Shown here: piece by piece, positions 25,428 to 33,719 of the stretch | Numbering within the stretch: the first letter of the stretch is position 1 | How the letters are laid out: each line of letters opens with the position of its first letter | NCBI GenBank assembly: GCA_964531225.1 | Contig: CAZHDB010000001.1 | Coordinates: 1 to 64,000, forward strand | Length of the DNA stretch: 64,000 bases | Reading direction: 5' to 3' | Origin: CAZHDB01 sp964531225 | GTDB lineage: Archaea > Thermoproteota > Thermoprotei_A > Sulfolobales > Desulfurococcaceae | Program-made: the position numbers and the translations under genes | Notes under the pieces: generated by a model | Told to the model about the DNA's origin: nothing | Seen by the model: the letters and a program-made list of their open reading frames with translations, nothing else | Database searches by the model: none

Positions 25428-27247
25428 CTTCCAACTTTCCTCAATTGTTTCTTATACATCTCAACGAGTTCATGAGACGTAGTAGCATCTTCTGGGCCTT
25501 TATCCGGCCTCCATCTTATGAATCTGGGGAATCTAATGGATATGCCCACGCCAGGCTTAATCTTATCCATGGCGCATGTATGAATGGGTGATAAGGTCAA
25601 CTCAGCACCAATGATCTCTGCTACAAGGGCTGGTGTTACCCATACATCCGGCTCCATTTTTGCAACGACTCTCGGATGTTTATGATCGATTATATAGGGT
25701 TTAAGTAATTCTGGAAGTTTTGCAAGATCTTCATCTGTAAATCCGCTACCGACTTTACAAACTGTTTCAAAGACATCTTTATCCGGATTATATGCTGCCA
25801 TTAATAATGCTCCATATGTACCCCCTCTTCTTCCACGTCCATGGAACGCCCCTACAACAACTAGATCAACTGTATCAATCATTTCACTCTTATAATCACG
25901 CTTATACTTGATCCATAGCCATCCACGAGCACCTGCCTGATAAATAGCATTTCCATGCAATGCTTTAACAACAACTCCTTCAACCCCGTCTTCGATAGCT
26001 TTTAAAAAGAATTTCTCAAGTTCCTCAGGATCGTCTGTAATAATGTATTCAGCTATCTTGAATACCGGGCTTGGTTCAATTATTTCTTCAAGTTTCTTTC
26101 TTCTTTCAACAATAGGTTTTTCAGTATAGTCTACACCATCGGCATAAAGTAGATCGAATAGAAATACTTTGACGGGATATTCTTTCATGGCAATGTGTAT
26201 GTCATGTTTACGTTTCCTATGCATAAGCTCTTGGAAAGGCCTAAGATCCCCGGTATCTGGGTCGTAAGCAACTATTTCACCTTCAACAATTGCTTCATCG
26301 GCCTTTAGATACTTTAAAGTGTAGTCCACTACATCTGGATATTGTCTTGTTATGTTTTCCAGTCTACGAGAAAAGATCCATACTTTTTGTCCCTTCTTGT
26401 GGATCTGGGCACGTTCTCCATCATATTTATATTCGACAAGGGCTTTACCACCAACTTTCTTAAGAATCTCTATAGGACTGCTTAATCTTTCTGCAAGCAT
26501 AGGTCTAACAGGTATGCCTACTTCAGGTTTAATTCCCTTAAGAGCTTCAATGCCTTTTTCAGCAACAATTTTTGCCACATTACCTAGATCTGCTCTTAAA
26601 TTATATGCTCTTTCTATTATAGGCCTTGCATGAGCTCCTCCACCATAAACTATTGCTAGTGCATCCATGATAGTTGCATCACCTATACCTAGTCGAAGCC
26701 TACCTTCTACAAAGCGTACAATGTACTTCGCTTCCTTAGGTGTTGCATCAGATAATAAACCTGCGAGAAGCTTTAGTTTAATATCGCGACTTCCTTCACC
26801 AGTTGCTAAAGCTATACGGGCTAAAGTATTATAGACCTTAAGAACAGTTAACTTCTCAGTTTTTTCAGCGGGTATAAAAGCCAGTAAACCCATGCCTCCT
26901 TTACCTACCTCTTTGGATTTTAATTGCTCAGCAGCCCTACCAAGATCTCCTAGTTTCTTGTATAAGTTTTCAACATCGGATTCGCGAGAATTAGTAGCTA
27001 ATGCTATGGCCTTAATCAATGTCTTTTCGGCAACACCTAGTTCGGGGAGATCAGTCCATTCAGGCCATAATTTACCCTGTAGTAAATAAATAACTTTATC
27101 TATGATATCAGGCGGTGTTTTCTTGAACAAGTCAACTAGATATAATGTCATTTGAGTACGCGATGTAATAGCTTCTATTTTCTCGAAAGTACTAGCTAAT
27201 ATATTGAACTCCATATCTTTTAGTGAAGAGGTTTTACCTGCTTCCAT
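25424..27247 (-). CDS. lig: ATP-dependent DNA ligase
   Basis: 607 residues with the archaeal/eukaryotic Lig1 layout: DNA-binding domain (1-240), adenylation domain with nucleotidyl Lys274 in EYKYDGERAQ and FSRRLENITRQYPD, EGVVVKALHG and GWLWIKYKRDY, then an OB domain (about 445-600). It seals nicks in replication and repair. Motif order and spacing are normal and all nucleotidyl-transfer motifs are present. Convergent with eL33 with a 4-base stop-codon overlap. Confidence 0.96.
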   Translation of the reverse strand: MEAGKTSSLKDMEFNILASTFEKIEAITSRTQMTLYLVDLFKKTPPDIIDKVIYLLQGKLWPEWTDLPELGVAEKTLIKAIALATNSRESDVENLYKKLGDLGRAAEQLKSKEVGKGGMGLLAFIPAEKTEKLTVLKVYNTLARIALATGEGSRDIKLKLLAGLLSDATPKEAKYIVRFVEGRLRLGIGDATIMDALAIVYGGGAHARPIIERAYNLRADLGNVAKIVAEKGIEALKGIKPEVGIPVRPMLAERLSSPIEILKKVGGKALVEYKYDGERAQIHKKGQKVWIFSRRLENITRQYPDVVDYTLKYLKADEAIVEGEIVAYDPDTGDLRPFQELMHRKRKHDIHIAMKEYPVKVFLFDLLYADGVDYTEKPIVERRKKLEEIIEPSPVFKIAEYIITDDPEELEKFFLKAIEDGVEGVVVKALHGNAIYQAGARGWLWIKYKRDYKSEMIDTVDLVVVGAFHGRGRRGGTYGALLMAAYNPDKDVFETVCKVGSGFTDEDLAKLPELLKPYIIDHKHPRVVAKMEPDVWVTPALVAEIIGAELTLSPIHTCAMDKIKPGVGISIRFPRFIRWRPDKGPEDATTSHELVEMYKKQLRKVGS

Positions 27248-27328
27248 ATTAAATACACGCTCACTTTAGTACTCAATTATATATATTGGGAAACGGTATA
27301 TTTAAGGGGAAAGACTATTAGATTTTCA

Positions 27329-27410
27329 TAGGCACCACACCGATGAATGGTACCCGGCAAGTAGGACAAATCCTATGACTTATCAGTGTTACACTGAGGT
27401 GTGGTGCCCA
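27329..27410 (+). ncRNA. C/D-type K-turn RNA with a 10-bp terminal stem
   Basis: A perfect inverted repeat, GGCACCACAC (27331-27340) and GTGTGGTGCC (27399-27408), closes the element. Immediately inside lie a box-C-like CGATGAA (27341-27347) and box D CTGA (27394-27397), the K-turn pair. An internal hairpin pairs TAGGA (27362-27366) with TCCTA (27371-27375). A possible C' is CCTATGA (27372-27378), leaving 15 bases before D. The TATA-like ggtatatttaagg (27294-27306) is about 27 bases upstream. The long terminal stem and weak C box are unusual for an archaeal C/D sRNA, so another L7Ae-binding RNA is possible. Confidence 0.55.
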
Positions 27411-27422
27411 ATGAATATTTTA

Positions 27423-27788
27423 TTAGGGTGTATGGGCTATGGCCTTTAAAATAGACTTTACTTCGATTATTAGTTTTTCATTAGCCTCTCCTTGTAATAG
27501 TACGCCCTTTAACCTCCCACTATGATCTTTTAATAACGTATATCTTCCGCTAACAAGTTCAGCTAATCTATTGTTTAGATATTCTAACTTTATTTCATTT
27601 ATACTGATAGGCTTAGGCAATAAGATCCTTACACCATCGATACTGGTAGAAACAACAAGATCTTCTGATGGAGCTGTTGAAGGATAATGTTCAATAAAAG
27701 TTATTAATGCTTCTATGATCTCTAATTCTTGCCTTAGTTCTTCAGCTCTTTTCTTTAACCAATTAAGTATATCTTCCATAGCCATCAT
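27423..27788 (-). CDS. Helical protein of unknown function
   Basis: About 121 residues. The N-terminal half is a helical, probably coiled-coil segment (MEDILNWLKKRAEELRQELE); the C-terminal half is beta-rich (GRYTLLKDHSGRLKGVLLQ) with a final helix. No known family recognised. ATG 27788 is chosen because GGAGG is five bases upstream; the TTG at 27800 overlaps that site. It is divergent from the secreted protease gene and its 3' end lies 12 bases from the K-turn RNA. Confidence 0.6.
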   Translation of the reverse strand: MMAMEDILNWLKKRAEELRQELEIIEALITFIEHYPSTAPSEDLVVSTSIDGVRILLPKPISINEIKLEYLNNRLAELVSGRYTLLKDHSGRLKGVLLQGEANEKLIIEVKSILKAIAHTP

Positions 27789-27862
27789 ATCTGCCTCCAA
27801 CTATTATTTATTAATCTCTAAAAACTTTAATTACATATGCTCTAGTGTAAATGGTGCTTAGA

Positions 27863-29770
27863 ATGTTGATTAAAATATGTTCAGTAACTTTATTGTTCAT
27901 TATGATAGTAGTTTCTACTATACCCCTCCAAGTACATGGGGTCTATGAGGGCTATAAGAGAGGCTTAAATCTGGCAACACTTGCTGTTGGCGAGAACTAT
28001 GGAGTAGTTATTCCTGTTTACATAGAAGTATCATACCCTGGTAATGGAGAGATTACAGTTCAGTCTATGGGTTACGGGGTATCGCCTGATGTTAGAGCAT
28101 CTATAGAGTATGCTATTAAATTAGCATCGAGGTTCGCGGGAACATTCTTTAATAATTATAATTATAAGGTAGTTATCCAAAGCAAATACAATGTATCTGG
28201 TTTAAGTGCTACACTTACCTTTACTCTAGGATTTACTACTCTCCTAAGAAATGATCCATGGGATGGTAATGCTACAGCAACTGGTTTACTAGCTCCTAAT
28301 GGAGTAATAGGAAACGTTTCTGGAATCATGTTAAAATACGAGGTTGCTAGAGAACATAAATACAATAGAATTATTGGTCCATATGTTCCTGCATTGCTAC
28401 AATCAGAATATTACTATCCGGCATCGACATTCATTGATTCATATGAATATTTTATAGGTAAAAATTTATATCCACAATATGTAAAATTCTTTGAGGAAAT
28501 ATTTTTCAACAATACCAAGGATATTGTTTATGGCTTCTATAGAGCTTGGAACGAACTATATAATTATAGTCAAGGGATCATTAATTATATCAATGAAAAT
28601 ATTGATTTACTGCCAAATAGTCTGAGAAAATATGCTGAGAATTATTTCACTACAGGTTTAAATAGTATTAATGAGTCAATAGTCCAAATTAAAGAATTAA
28701 ACTATTATACTGGTGCTAGCAGAGCATTTTATGGATTCTGGAATATTCTTACCGCATACAATATTATAAGATATTATACTGATCGTGAAAGCTTCTTAAA
28801 CACTATAATTGATCAATATAATAGTAATTATACTACCATACGTGATCATATAGTAAGAAAGTACATTGACAAAGATGAATTGTCCATTGAAGAAATTGAT
28901 GTTATAGTAAATGCTTATGAAAGACTATTTGAATCAAAGTCCTTATTTAACGAGTCATTACCTATACTTTTGAATGGATCATCTAGTATCGAAGAGCAAG
29001 TTTATGCTCTTCAAGGAGTCTCCGTCGCTATTGCTAGACTATATACGGCTCGACAGTGGTCTAATTTAATTGATTATGTCTCTAGTTGTAAAAATAGGCT
29101 ATTTACTTACGATGTCATTAAGGAGATACTGAGGGAGGAGATGGATTTAGCTGAGACAATGTACAATTACATGTTATATTTATTTACAGGTGAAATAAGG
29201 GATTTCCTTGAAAAAACTATTAAGGAGCCACTGGATGATGCAAGGAGGTTCATTGAAGTTGATCCATTATATGCTTTTTCAGAAATTATGAAGGTAGAAA
29301 GAGACTTAAGCAATACATTATTATCTATACCTAGTTATACTGTTATAAATGAATTTGTCCTAGAGGAAATAAGAAGGACTATTGTAAGGATAATGGCCTG
29401 GTATCTACTATACGAAAATATTACGTTGCCCTCCGGATTTACTGCTATGGAGTTCATTGAAACTAGTGGTAACTTAAGTTTATCTGCATTATCGACATCA
29501 TTATTACATGTACTGGTTTATACAAGGTTTTATAGCTTCATTGAGAGAGTAAAGGAGAGTGTATCCGAGACGTATTCCATGCAATTTTCGCTTCAGCATG
29601 ATTATTTACGTGGTATAGCCATAGCGGGAGCATTAGCAGTAATAATTGTTTCATCTATAATGCTCAGCATATATGGTATTAATAGGAAATATCTATCTAA
29701 AAATATTCAAAGAGACTCCTCTGTCTTACCTCCTCCCGTTTTCTATGAAGAGCATCGAGAAGAGACTTAA
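27863..29770 (+). CDS. Secreted, membrane-anchored S16-like serine protease homologue
   Basis: About 635 residues. A signal peptide (MLIKICSVTLLFIMIVVST), an S16/Lon-type proteolytic domain (about 30-180), a long helical sequon-rich region (about 190-580) and a C-terminal membrane helix (about 588-608) with a short tail. Catalytic Ser115 sits in SGLSATLTF and Lys158 in GIMLKYEVA, matching the Lon Ser-Lys dyad; ATATGLLAPNGVIG is the strand between them. The family is an archaeal extracellular S16-like group (COG1750). ATG 27863 has GGTG six bases upstream. Substrate unknown; probably a surface protease. It overlaps the UDG gene by 74 bases at the 3' end. Confidence 0.72.
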   Translation: MLIKICSVTLLFIMIVVSTIPLQVHGVYEGYKRGLNLATLAVGENYGVVIPVYIEVSYPGNGEITVQSMGYGVSPDVRASIEYAIKLASRFAGTFFNNYNYKVVIQSKYNVSGLSATLTFTLGFTTLLRNDPWDGNATATGLLAPNGVIGNVSGIMLKYEVAREHKYNRIIGPYVPALLQSEYYYPASTFIDSYEYFIGKNLYPQYVKFFEEIFFNNTKDIVYGFYRAWNELYNYSQGIINYINENIDLLPNSLRKYAENYFTTGLNSINESIVQIKELNYYTGASRAFYGFWNILTAYNIIRYYTDRESFLNTIIDQYNSNYTTIRDHIVRKYIDKDELSIEEIDVIVNAYERLFESKSLFNESLPILLNGSSSIEEQVYALQGVSVAIARLYTARQWSNLIDYVSSCKNRLFTYDVIKEILREEMDLAETMYNYMLYLFTGEIRDFLEKTIKEPLDDARRFIEVDPLYAFSEIMKVERDLSNTLLSIPSYTVINEFVLEEIRRTIVRIMAWYLLYENITLPSGFTAMEFIETSGNLSLSALSTSLLHVLVYTRFYSFIERVKESVSETYSMQFSLQHDYLRGIAIAGALAVIIVSSIMLSIYGINRKYLSKNIQRDSSVLPPPVFYEEHREET

Positions 29771-30341
29771 TTGTTTCTTTAAAGTCTTTCTCTAAAGAAA
29801 CCTTTAATCGAGGATTATATAATGCAGCTGCAGGATGGTATGTTACAGTTAATTTAAATGAAACCCCCTCAATTGATGCATCAAAGACTCGTCCATGCAC
29901 ACGAGACATATTAATCCATTTAAGACCTGATAGTTCAAATAATGTTTTACCAGCATGTCTGCCAAGAGCTACAATTATTCTTGGTTGTATAAGTTTTATT
30001 TGTTTTAGAAGATATGGTAGACAAGCTTTAATTTCTTCTTCCCGAGGATCACGGTTGCCCGGAGGCCTACATTTAATAATATTCGTAATGTAAACATCTT
30101 TTCTTGTTAATCCAATAGATTCTATTAATTCAGTCAATAATTTACCTGCAGCACCTACGAAAGGTCTTCCAGTTGCATCTTCTCGTGCCCCAGGAGCCTC
30201 ACCTATAAACATTAAAACAGCATTTCTATTTCCTTCTCCTGGAACAGGATTCTTTCTATTTTTGTATAAACCGCATTTTCTACAATTTCTAATCTGTTCT
30301 ATTAAATTATCCCATTCTTCGTTACCCAATTCTTCCACCAT
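29697..30341 (-). CDS. udg: Family 4 uracil-DNA glycosylase with PCNA box
   Basis: 214 residues. Four cysteines (20, 23, 91, 107) for the 4Fe-4S cluster, the water-activating GEAPG (47-51), GRPFVGAAG and the TYHPAAALYNP loop (His169) identify a thermostable family 4 UDG that removes uracil from deaminated DNA. The last eight residues QRSLFEYF are a textbook PIP box (Gln207, Leu210, Tyr213, Phe214) for docking on PCNA. That tail is encoded entirely within the 74-base overlap with the convergent protease gene. Confidence 0.95.
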   Translation of the reverse strand: MVEELGNEEWDNLIEQIRNCRKCGLYKNRKNPVPGEGNRNAVLMFIGEAPGAREDATGRPFVGAAGKLLTELIESIGLTRKDVYITNIIKCRPPGNRDPREEEIKACLPYLLKQIKLIQPRIIVALGRHAGKTLFELSGLKWINMSRVHGRVFDASIEGVSFKLTVTYHPAAALYNPRLKVSLEKDFKETIKSLLDALHRKREEVRQRSLFEYF

Positions 30342-30430
30342 GCATTATCACTTAGTGGTTATATTGAATGTTCTCCGGTAATTTAATGTATCCCCAAGTA
30401 TAATTATACAATAAATAAGGAGTTATAAGA

Positions 30431-31363
30431 ATGAGTGAAGAGCTATTGGAGAACCCTAATATTACAAAGATCATAATAAGGACAGGTATAGCAGAAAAAG
30501 TCGGAGTACATTATACTGAAGGAATAGATTATGATGAGTTGAATAATTACTTAAAGAACAATTTAGAGAATATCAAATCAGATTATATAGCGTTGGTTCC
30601 GGATATAAATGTTCCATTTTCGGACTCTATAATACATAGTGTAAAGAATTTCCTAAAATCTGATGTTGATACAATTATTGTAATATCTAGGCCTAAGGGT
30701 ATTTTTGGCAAGCTCTTATCAAGACTTGGAGCTTTAGAGATACTTGATAAAATAACTGGTCATCCCCGGGGATACCTCGTCATATTTAAAAAGAAATTAA
30801 TTGAAGACGGGAGCTTCATTGGCACTAATTTATTATCTAAAGTATTAGCCTGTTCAAGAAAAATCTATCAAACATTGTATGAAACACCGTTGTCTGAACA
30901 CATCTTAGCAGTTTACGGTAGATTGCCGTACTCCATTACCCTTTTGTTAAAGGAACCTGAGAAGGTGATTAGATTTGGAATTGTTGGCAGTTTAGGAGCT
31001 TTGGTAAATGTAGCTACTGTTGTTACAGTAGCTAACCTACTTGGTTATACTCATGGAGAGGCAGAATTCCTCTTAATCCCTGCAATACTTGGCTTTGAAA
31101 CAAGCATCATATTTAATTTTATACTCCACGAACTATGGACATTTCGCGAAATGAATCTTCCAAGAGGCTTTATAAACAGGCTAAAAAGGCTATTTAAGTA
31201 TCATTTGTCAAGTATAGCTAGCTTCATAATTCAGTCAAGCGTTATACTTATTCTCACAGGTATATTTTCTGTTGACTTGGCATTATCAGCTTTTATAGGT
31301 ATATTCCTTGGTTTTATAGCTAATTACATAATTGGCCGTACTATAACATGGCATTATAGATAA
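30431..31363 (+). CDS. Decayed GT2 half-domain fused to a GtrA membrane domain
   Basis: 310 residues. The C-terminal part (about 178-310) is a GtrA/DPMS-like domain with four hydrophobic helices (IRFGIVGSLGALVN opening; ILHELWTFRE between TM2 and TM3). The N-terminal part (1-165) resembles the second half of a dolichol-phosphate GT2 domain: ALVPDINVPFSDSIIHSV parallels the DADLQHPP region and TGHPRGYLVIFKKKLI parallels SDPMSGFFGCKRKYLL. Nucleotide-binding PTYNE and DxD motifs are absent. Intact GT2-GtrA fusions are known in Pyrococcus DPMS. The next gene, 20 bases on, encodes a complete GT2. Confidence 0.7.
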   Translation: MSEELLENPNITKIIIRTGIAEKVGVHYTEGIDYDELNNYLKNNLENIKSDYIALVPDINVPFSDSIIHSVKNFLKSDVDTIIVISRPKGIFGKLLSRLGALEILDKITGHPRGYLVIFKKKLIEDGSFIGTNLLSKVLACSRKIYQTLYETPLSEHILAVYGRLPYSITLLLKEPEKVIRFGIVGSLGALVNVATVVTVANLLGYTHGEAEFLLIPAILGFETSIIFNFILHELWTFREMNLPRGFINRLKRLFKYHLSSIASFIIQSSVILILTGIFSVDLALSAFIGIFLGFIANYIIGRTITWHYR

Positions 31364-31383
31364 CCGGTCTATGGTGGATCTGT

Positions 31384-32076
31384 TTGGAAGGATTTTCAAT
31401 AATCCTGCCTACTTATAATGAAGCAGACAATATTAAGATCTTAATACCTAGATTAGCCAATGTATGGAGTCCTCAAAAATTTAACTATGAAATAATAGTA
31501 GTAGATGATAATAGTCCAGATGGTACCGCAGAAGTAGCTAGAAAGTTTGCGGATACTTATCCTGTAAAGGTATTTGTTAGAACCCATAGACTGGGATTAT
31601 CATCTGCAATAATATATGGTGCTAGGAAGGCATCATACGATTATGTTATTGTAATGGATGCAGATCTGCAACATCCTCCTGAAAAAACTATTGAAATAGC
31701 ATATTCGCTATCTAGTGGATGCGATATAGTTGTAGCATCAAGATATATTTCTGGCGGGGGAATTGAAGGATGGAGTAAAATTAGGCTTTTAGAGAGTAAA
31801 ATCGCGACCTGTCTGGCATATATGTTACTACCATTAACAAGGAAAACAAGTGATCCTATGAGTGGATTTTTTGGATGTAAAAGAAAATATTTATTAGATC
31901 CACGTATAAAGCCTATTGGATATAAAATTCTTATAGAAATAATATGTTTAAATCCCGATGCAAGAATATGTGATATACCATACAAATTTAAGTCAAGAAT
32001 TTATGGAGGAAGTAAGCTAAGCCCAAATGTGATATTGGACTATATTAAACAAATAATATATCGCAGATTACATTAG
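31384..32076 (+). CDS. Dolichol-phosphate mannosyltransferase-like GT2
   Basis: 230 residues. Nucleotide-binding ILPTYNEADNI and VVDDNSPDGT, DxD motif VMDADLQHPPEKT, and SDPMSGFFGCKRKYLL are as in DPM1. It lacks a membrane domain, so it probably depends on the GtrA fusion encoded just upstream for membrane attachment, transferring a sugar (mannose or glucose) from a nucleotide to dolichyl phosphate for surface glycosylation. TTG start with GGTGGAT upstream. Convergent 4-base overlap (TTAG) with the BadF-type gene. Confidence 0.88.
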   Translation: MEGFSIILPTYNEADNIKILIPRLANVWSPQKFNYEIIVVDDNSPDGTAEVARKFADTYPVKVFVRTHRLGLSSAIIYGARKASYDYVIVMDADLQHPPEKTIEIAYSLSSGCDIVVASRYISGGGIEGWSKIRLLESKIATCLAYMLLPLTRKTSDPMSGFFGCKRKYLLDPRIKPIGYKILIEIICLNPDARICDIPYKFKSRIYGGSKLSPNVILDYIKQIIYRRLH

Positions 32077-33041
32077 TTCTCTACTCTAAGCATATCTATA
32101 CCCTTTAATTGATCCCATTGAATATCTAGACCTATTGATTTAGCAGCTATTACAAGTGCGCCTAAAACTGGTCTATATTTTAGTCTTTCAGCAACTACTC
32201 CTGGAATATCTCTTGTTAAAATATTTACGAACTCTTCTCTAATAATATCTATATTAAATATTCCACCAGTATAATATACATTGAACCTACCTATGATACT
32301 CAGCTTTCTGGCTACGGCTTTAACTGCCTCTGCAAGTTCTGATGCAGCATTTTTCAATATTTTCTCAGCAATTTGGTCACCAGCTTCATAGGCTTTTTTA
32401 ACTATTGGAGCAAGCGAGGCTACCATTTCAACACTAAAACCTAATTGGTAAATAGTATATGATAGTTCTTCTTTATCTCTGACATTAAAGTGTTTAAGAA
32501 CGAGATCGGCCAACGGCCCTCTAGGTATTCTACCGTCGAGCATTTTAACAGCCATTTGTAAAGCCTGGTATCCTATCCAGAAACCACTACCCTGATCTCC
32601 TAGGAGCCATCCATGATCTCCTGCGATATATCTATTTTTCCCATCCCATCCATAAGCTATACTCCCAGTTCCTGCAATAACTGATATACCGGGGTTCCCA
32701 TAGCTTCCTGCCATCAATGCTTCATGTGCATCATGTTCTATAACGATCTTCTTGCTCCAGTTGAATGCTACAAGTCTATCTCTAACATATCGCATATCAT
32801 ATCTTGTGTCTAGACCCGCTAAAGCTATACATAGACTATCAAAAATCTCTATTTCAAGCATACTATTTTCAAGCGCTTTTATAATAGAATCCATAATATT
32901 AATTACAGCTCTATTTATACCTATATTATGATAATTACTTGGCCCAGAAACACCATAGCCAATAATCTCCATATTTTCTGTATCAACTATTACCGCCTCC
33001 GTCTTACTACCTCCTCCATCTACACCAACTATATATACCAA
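32073..33041 (-). CDS. BadF/BadG-type sugar kinase (GlcNAc-kinase-like)
   Basis: 322 residues of the ASKHA ATPase fold. Phosphate-1 GVDGGGSKTEAVI, CIALAGLDTRYD, HDAHEALMAG, phosphate-2 VIAGTGSIAYGW, HGWLLGDQGSGFWIG and adenosine-site YYTGGIFN match N-acetylglucosamine/glucosamine kinases of the BadF/BcrA family. There are no cysteine clusters as in benzoyl-CoA reductase activators. Amino-sugar phosphorylation is likely and would fit with glmM in the same window. Convergent overlap of 4 bases with the GT2 gene. Confidence 0.82.
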   Translation of the reverse strand: MVYIVGVDGGGSKTEAVIVDTENMEIIGYGVSGPSNYHNIGINRAVINIMDSIIKALENSMLEIEIFDSLCIALAGLDTRYDMRYVRDRLVAFNWSKKIVIEHDAHEALMAGSYGNPGISVIAGTGSIAYGWDGKNRYIAGDHGWLLGDQGSGFWIGYQALQMAVKMLDGRIPRGPLADLVLKHFNVRDKEELSYTIYQLGFSVEMVASLAPIVKKAYEAGDQIAEKILKNAASELAEAVKAVARKLSIIGRFNVYYTGGIFNIDIIREEFVNILTRDIPGVVAERLKYRPVLGALVIAAKSIGLDIQWDQLKGIDMLRVEN

Positions 33042-33130
33042 TTCGCATCAACCGCTGAGTTTATTACTTGGATAAGCCATGTTCTTTATAAGTGCGTAAT
33101 GGGTTAAAAGAATTATTAACGGTGATCATT

Positions 33131-33337
33131 ATGGGAGGTAAACATGGGAAATACATTTATGTTGAGAGAAAAGATGGATGGTATGTTAAAGTTAGGGTTT
33201 TGAAAAGCCGTGATCCATCTGATCCAGATAAATATATTGTTATAGGCCCCAAGGTAAAGGAGCCTCCTTATACATACAGTATTATGAAAGAGGATGACCT
33301 TCCAGATCTTGTTAAGGAGAAACTATATATGGTCTAA
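33131..33337 (+). CDS. Small basic/beta-rich crenarchaeal protein
   Basis: 68 residues beginning MGGKHGKYIYVERKDGWYVKV. It reads as a compact beta domain with many Lys and Tyr; a small conserved crenarchaeal family is likely but I cannot name it with certainty. The open frame extends to GTG 33092, but GGTGAT at 33121-33126 sits just before ATG 33131 and the upstream residues look unrelated. Isolated between the kinase gene and the sRNA/tRNA region. Confidence 0.7.
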   Translation: MGGKHGKYIYVERKDGWYVKVRVLKSRDPSDPDKYIVIGPKVKEPPYTYSIMKEDDLPDLVKEKLYMV

Positions 33338-33369
33338 ATATTTTAGCTACTATTCCTACCTTTTAAATT

Positions 33370-33436
33370 AGGAAGTGCTGAAGCCGGCATAGACCGATCC
33401 GTTCGTGGAGATGAAGAAGGGTCGATTGTCTGAGTT
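33370..33436 (+). ncRNA. C/D box sRNA candidate
   Basis: A G+C-richer stretch in an A+T-rich gap contains ordered boxes: C-like GTGCTGA (33375-33381, one mismatch to RUGAUGA), D'-like CCGA (33394-33397) after a 12-base guide, a 10-base spacer, C' GAGATGA (33408-33414) and D CTGA (33430-33433) after 15 bases. TATA-like taaatatttta at 33335-33345 is about 30 bases upstream. Spacings are typical for archaeal sRNAs, but two boxes are non-consensus. Confidence 0.45.
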
Positions 33437-33719
33437 ATTTGATGTTTTCGGATAATATAATTTAAAAATATAATAGTACTTATTTCTCTAGATATGATAA
33501 AGTTAAAGAAGGGATTAGTTTATTCTTTGAAGTCTAACTCTAAATAGAGTCATGTTATTAAGGTGAATATAATGGAAACGGTTATTAGATAAATATAAAA
33601 TCTTGATTTGAAGCACTAGGTATTGTCGTAAAGCATAACCGGGATCTAGTAAATAATATTAAGACATTTTAGGAATAAGAAATAAAAACCGAAATGTAAG
33701 TAATCATAAAAGCTGAGGA
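33437..33719. other. A+T-rich gap before tRNA-Lys, no gene seen
   Basis: About 280 bases of low-complexity A+T-rich sequence. Only trivial open frames (under 20 codons) occur. There is no consensus C/D pair and no convincing hairpin. It presumably holds the tRNA promoter; the nearest TATA-like stretch is aataaaaacc (33681-33690). Confidence 0.5.

Noticed and set aside
27331..27408. Miniature transposon with terminal inverted repeats
   Set aside because: No target-site duplication flanks the 10-bp repeats, and the C/D-like boxes and TATA box fit an RNA gene better.
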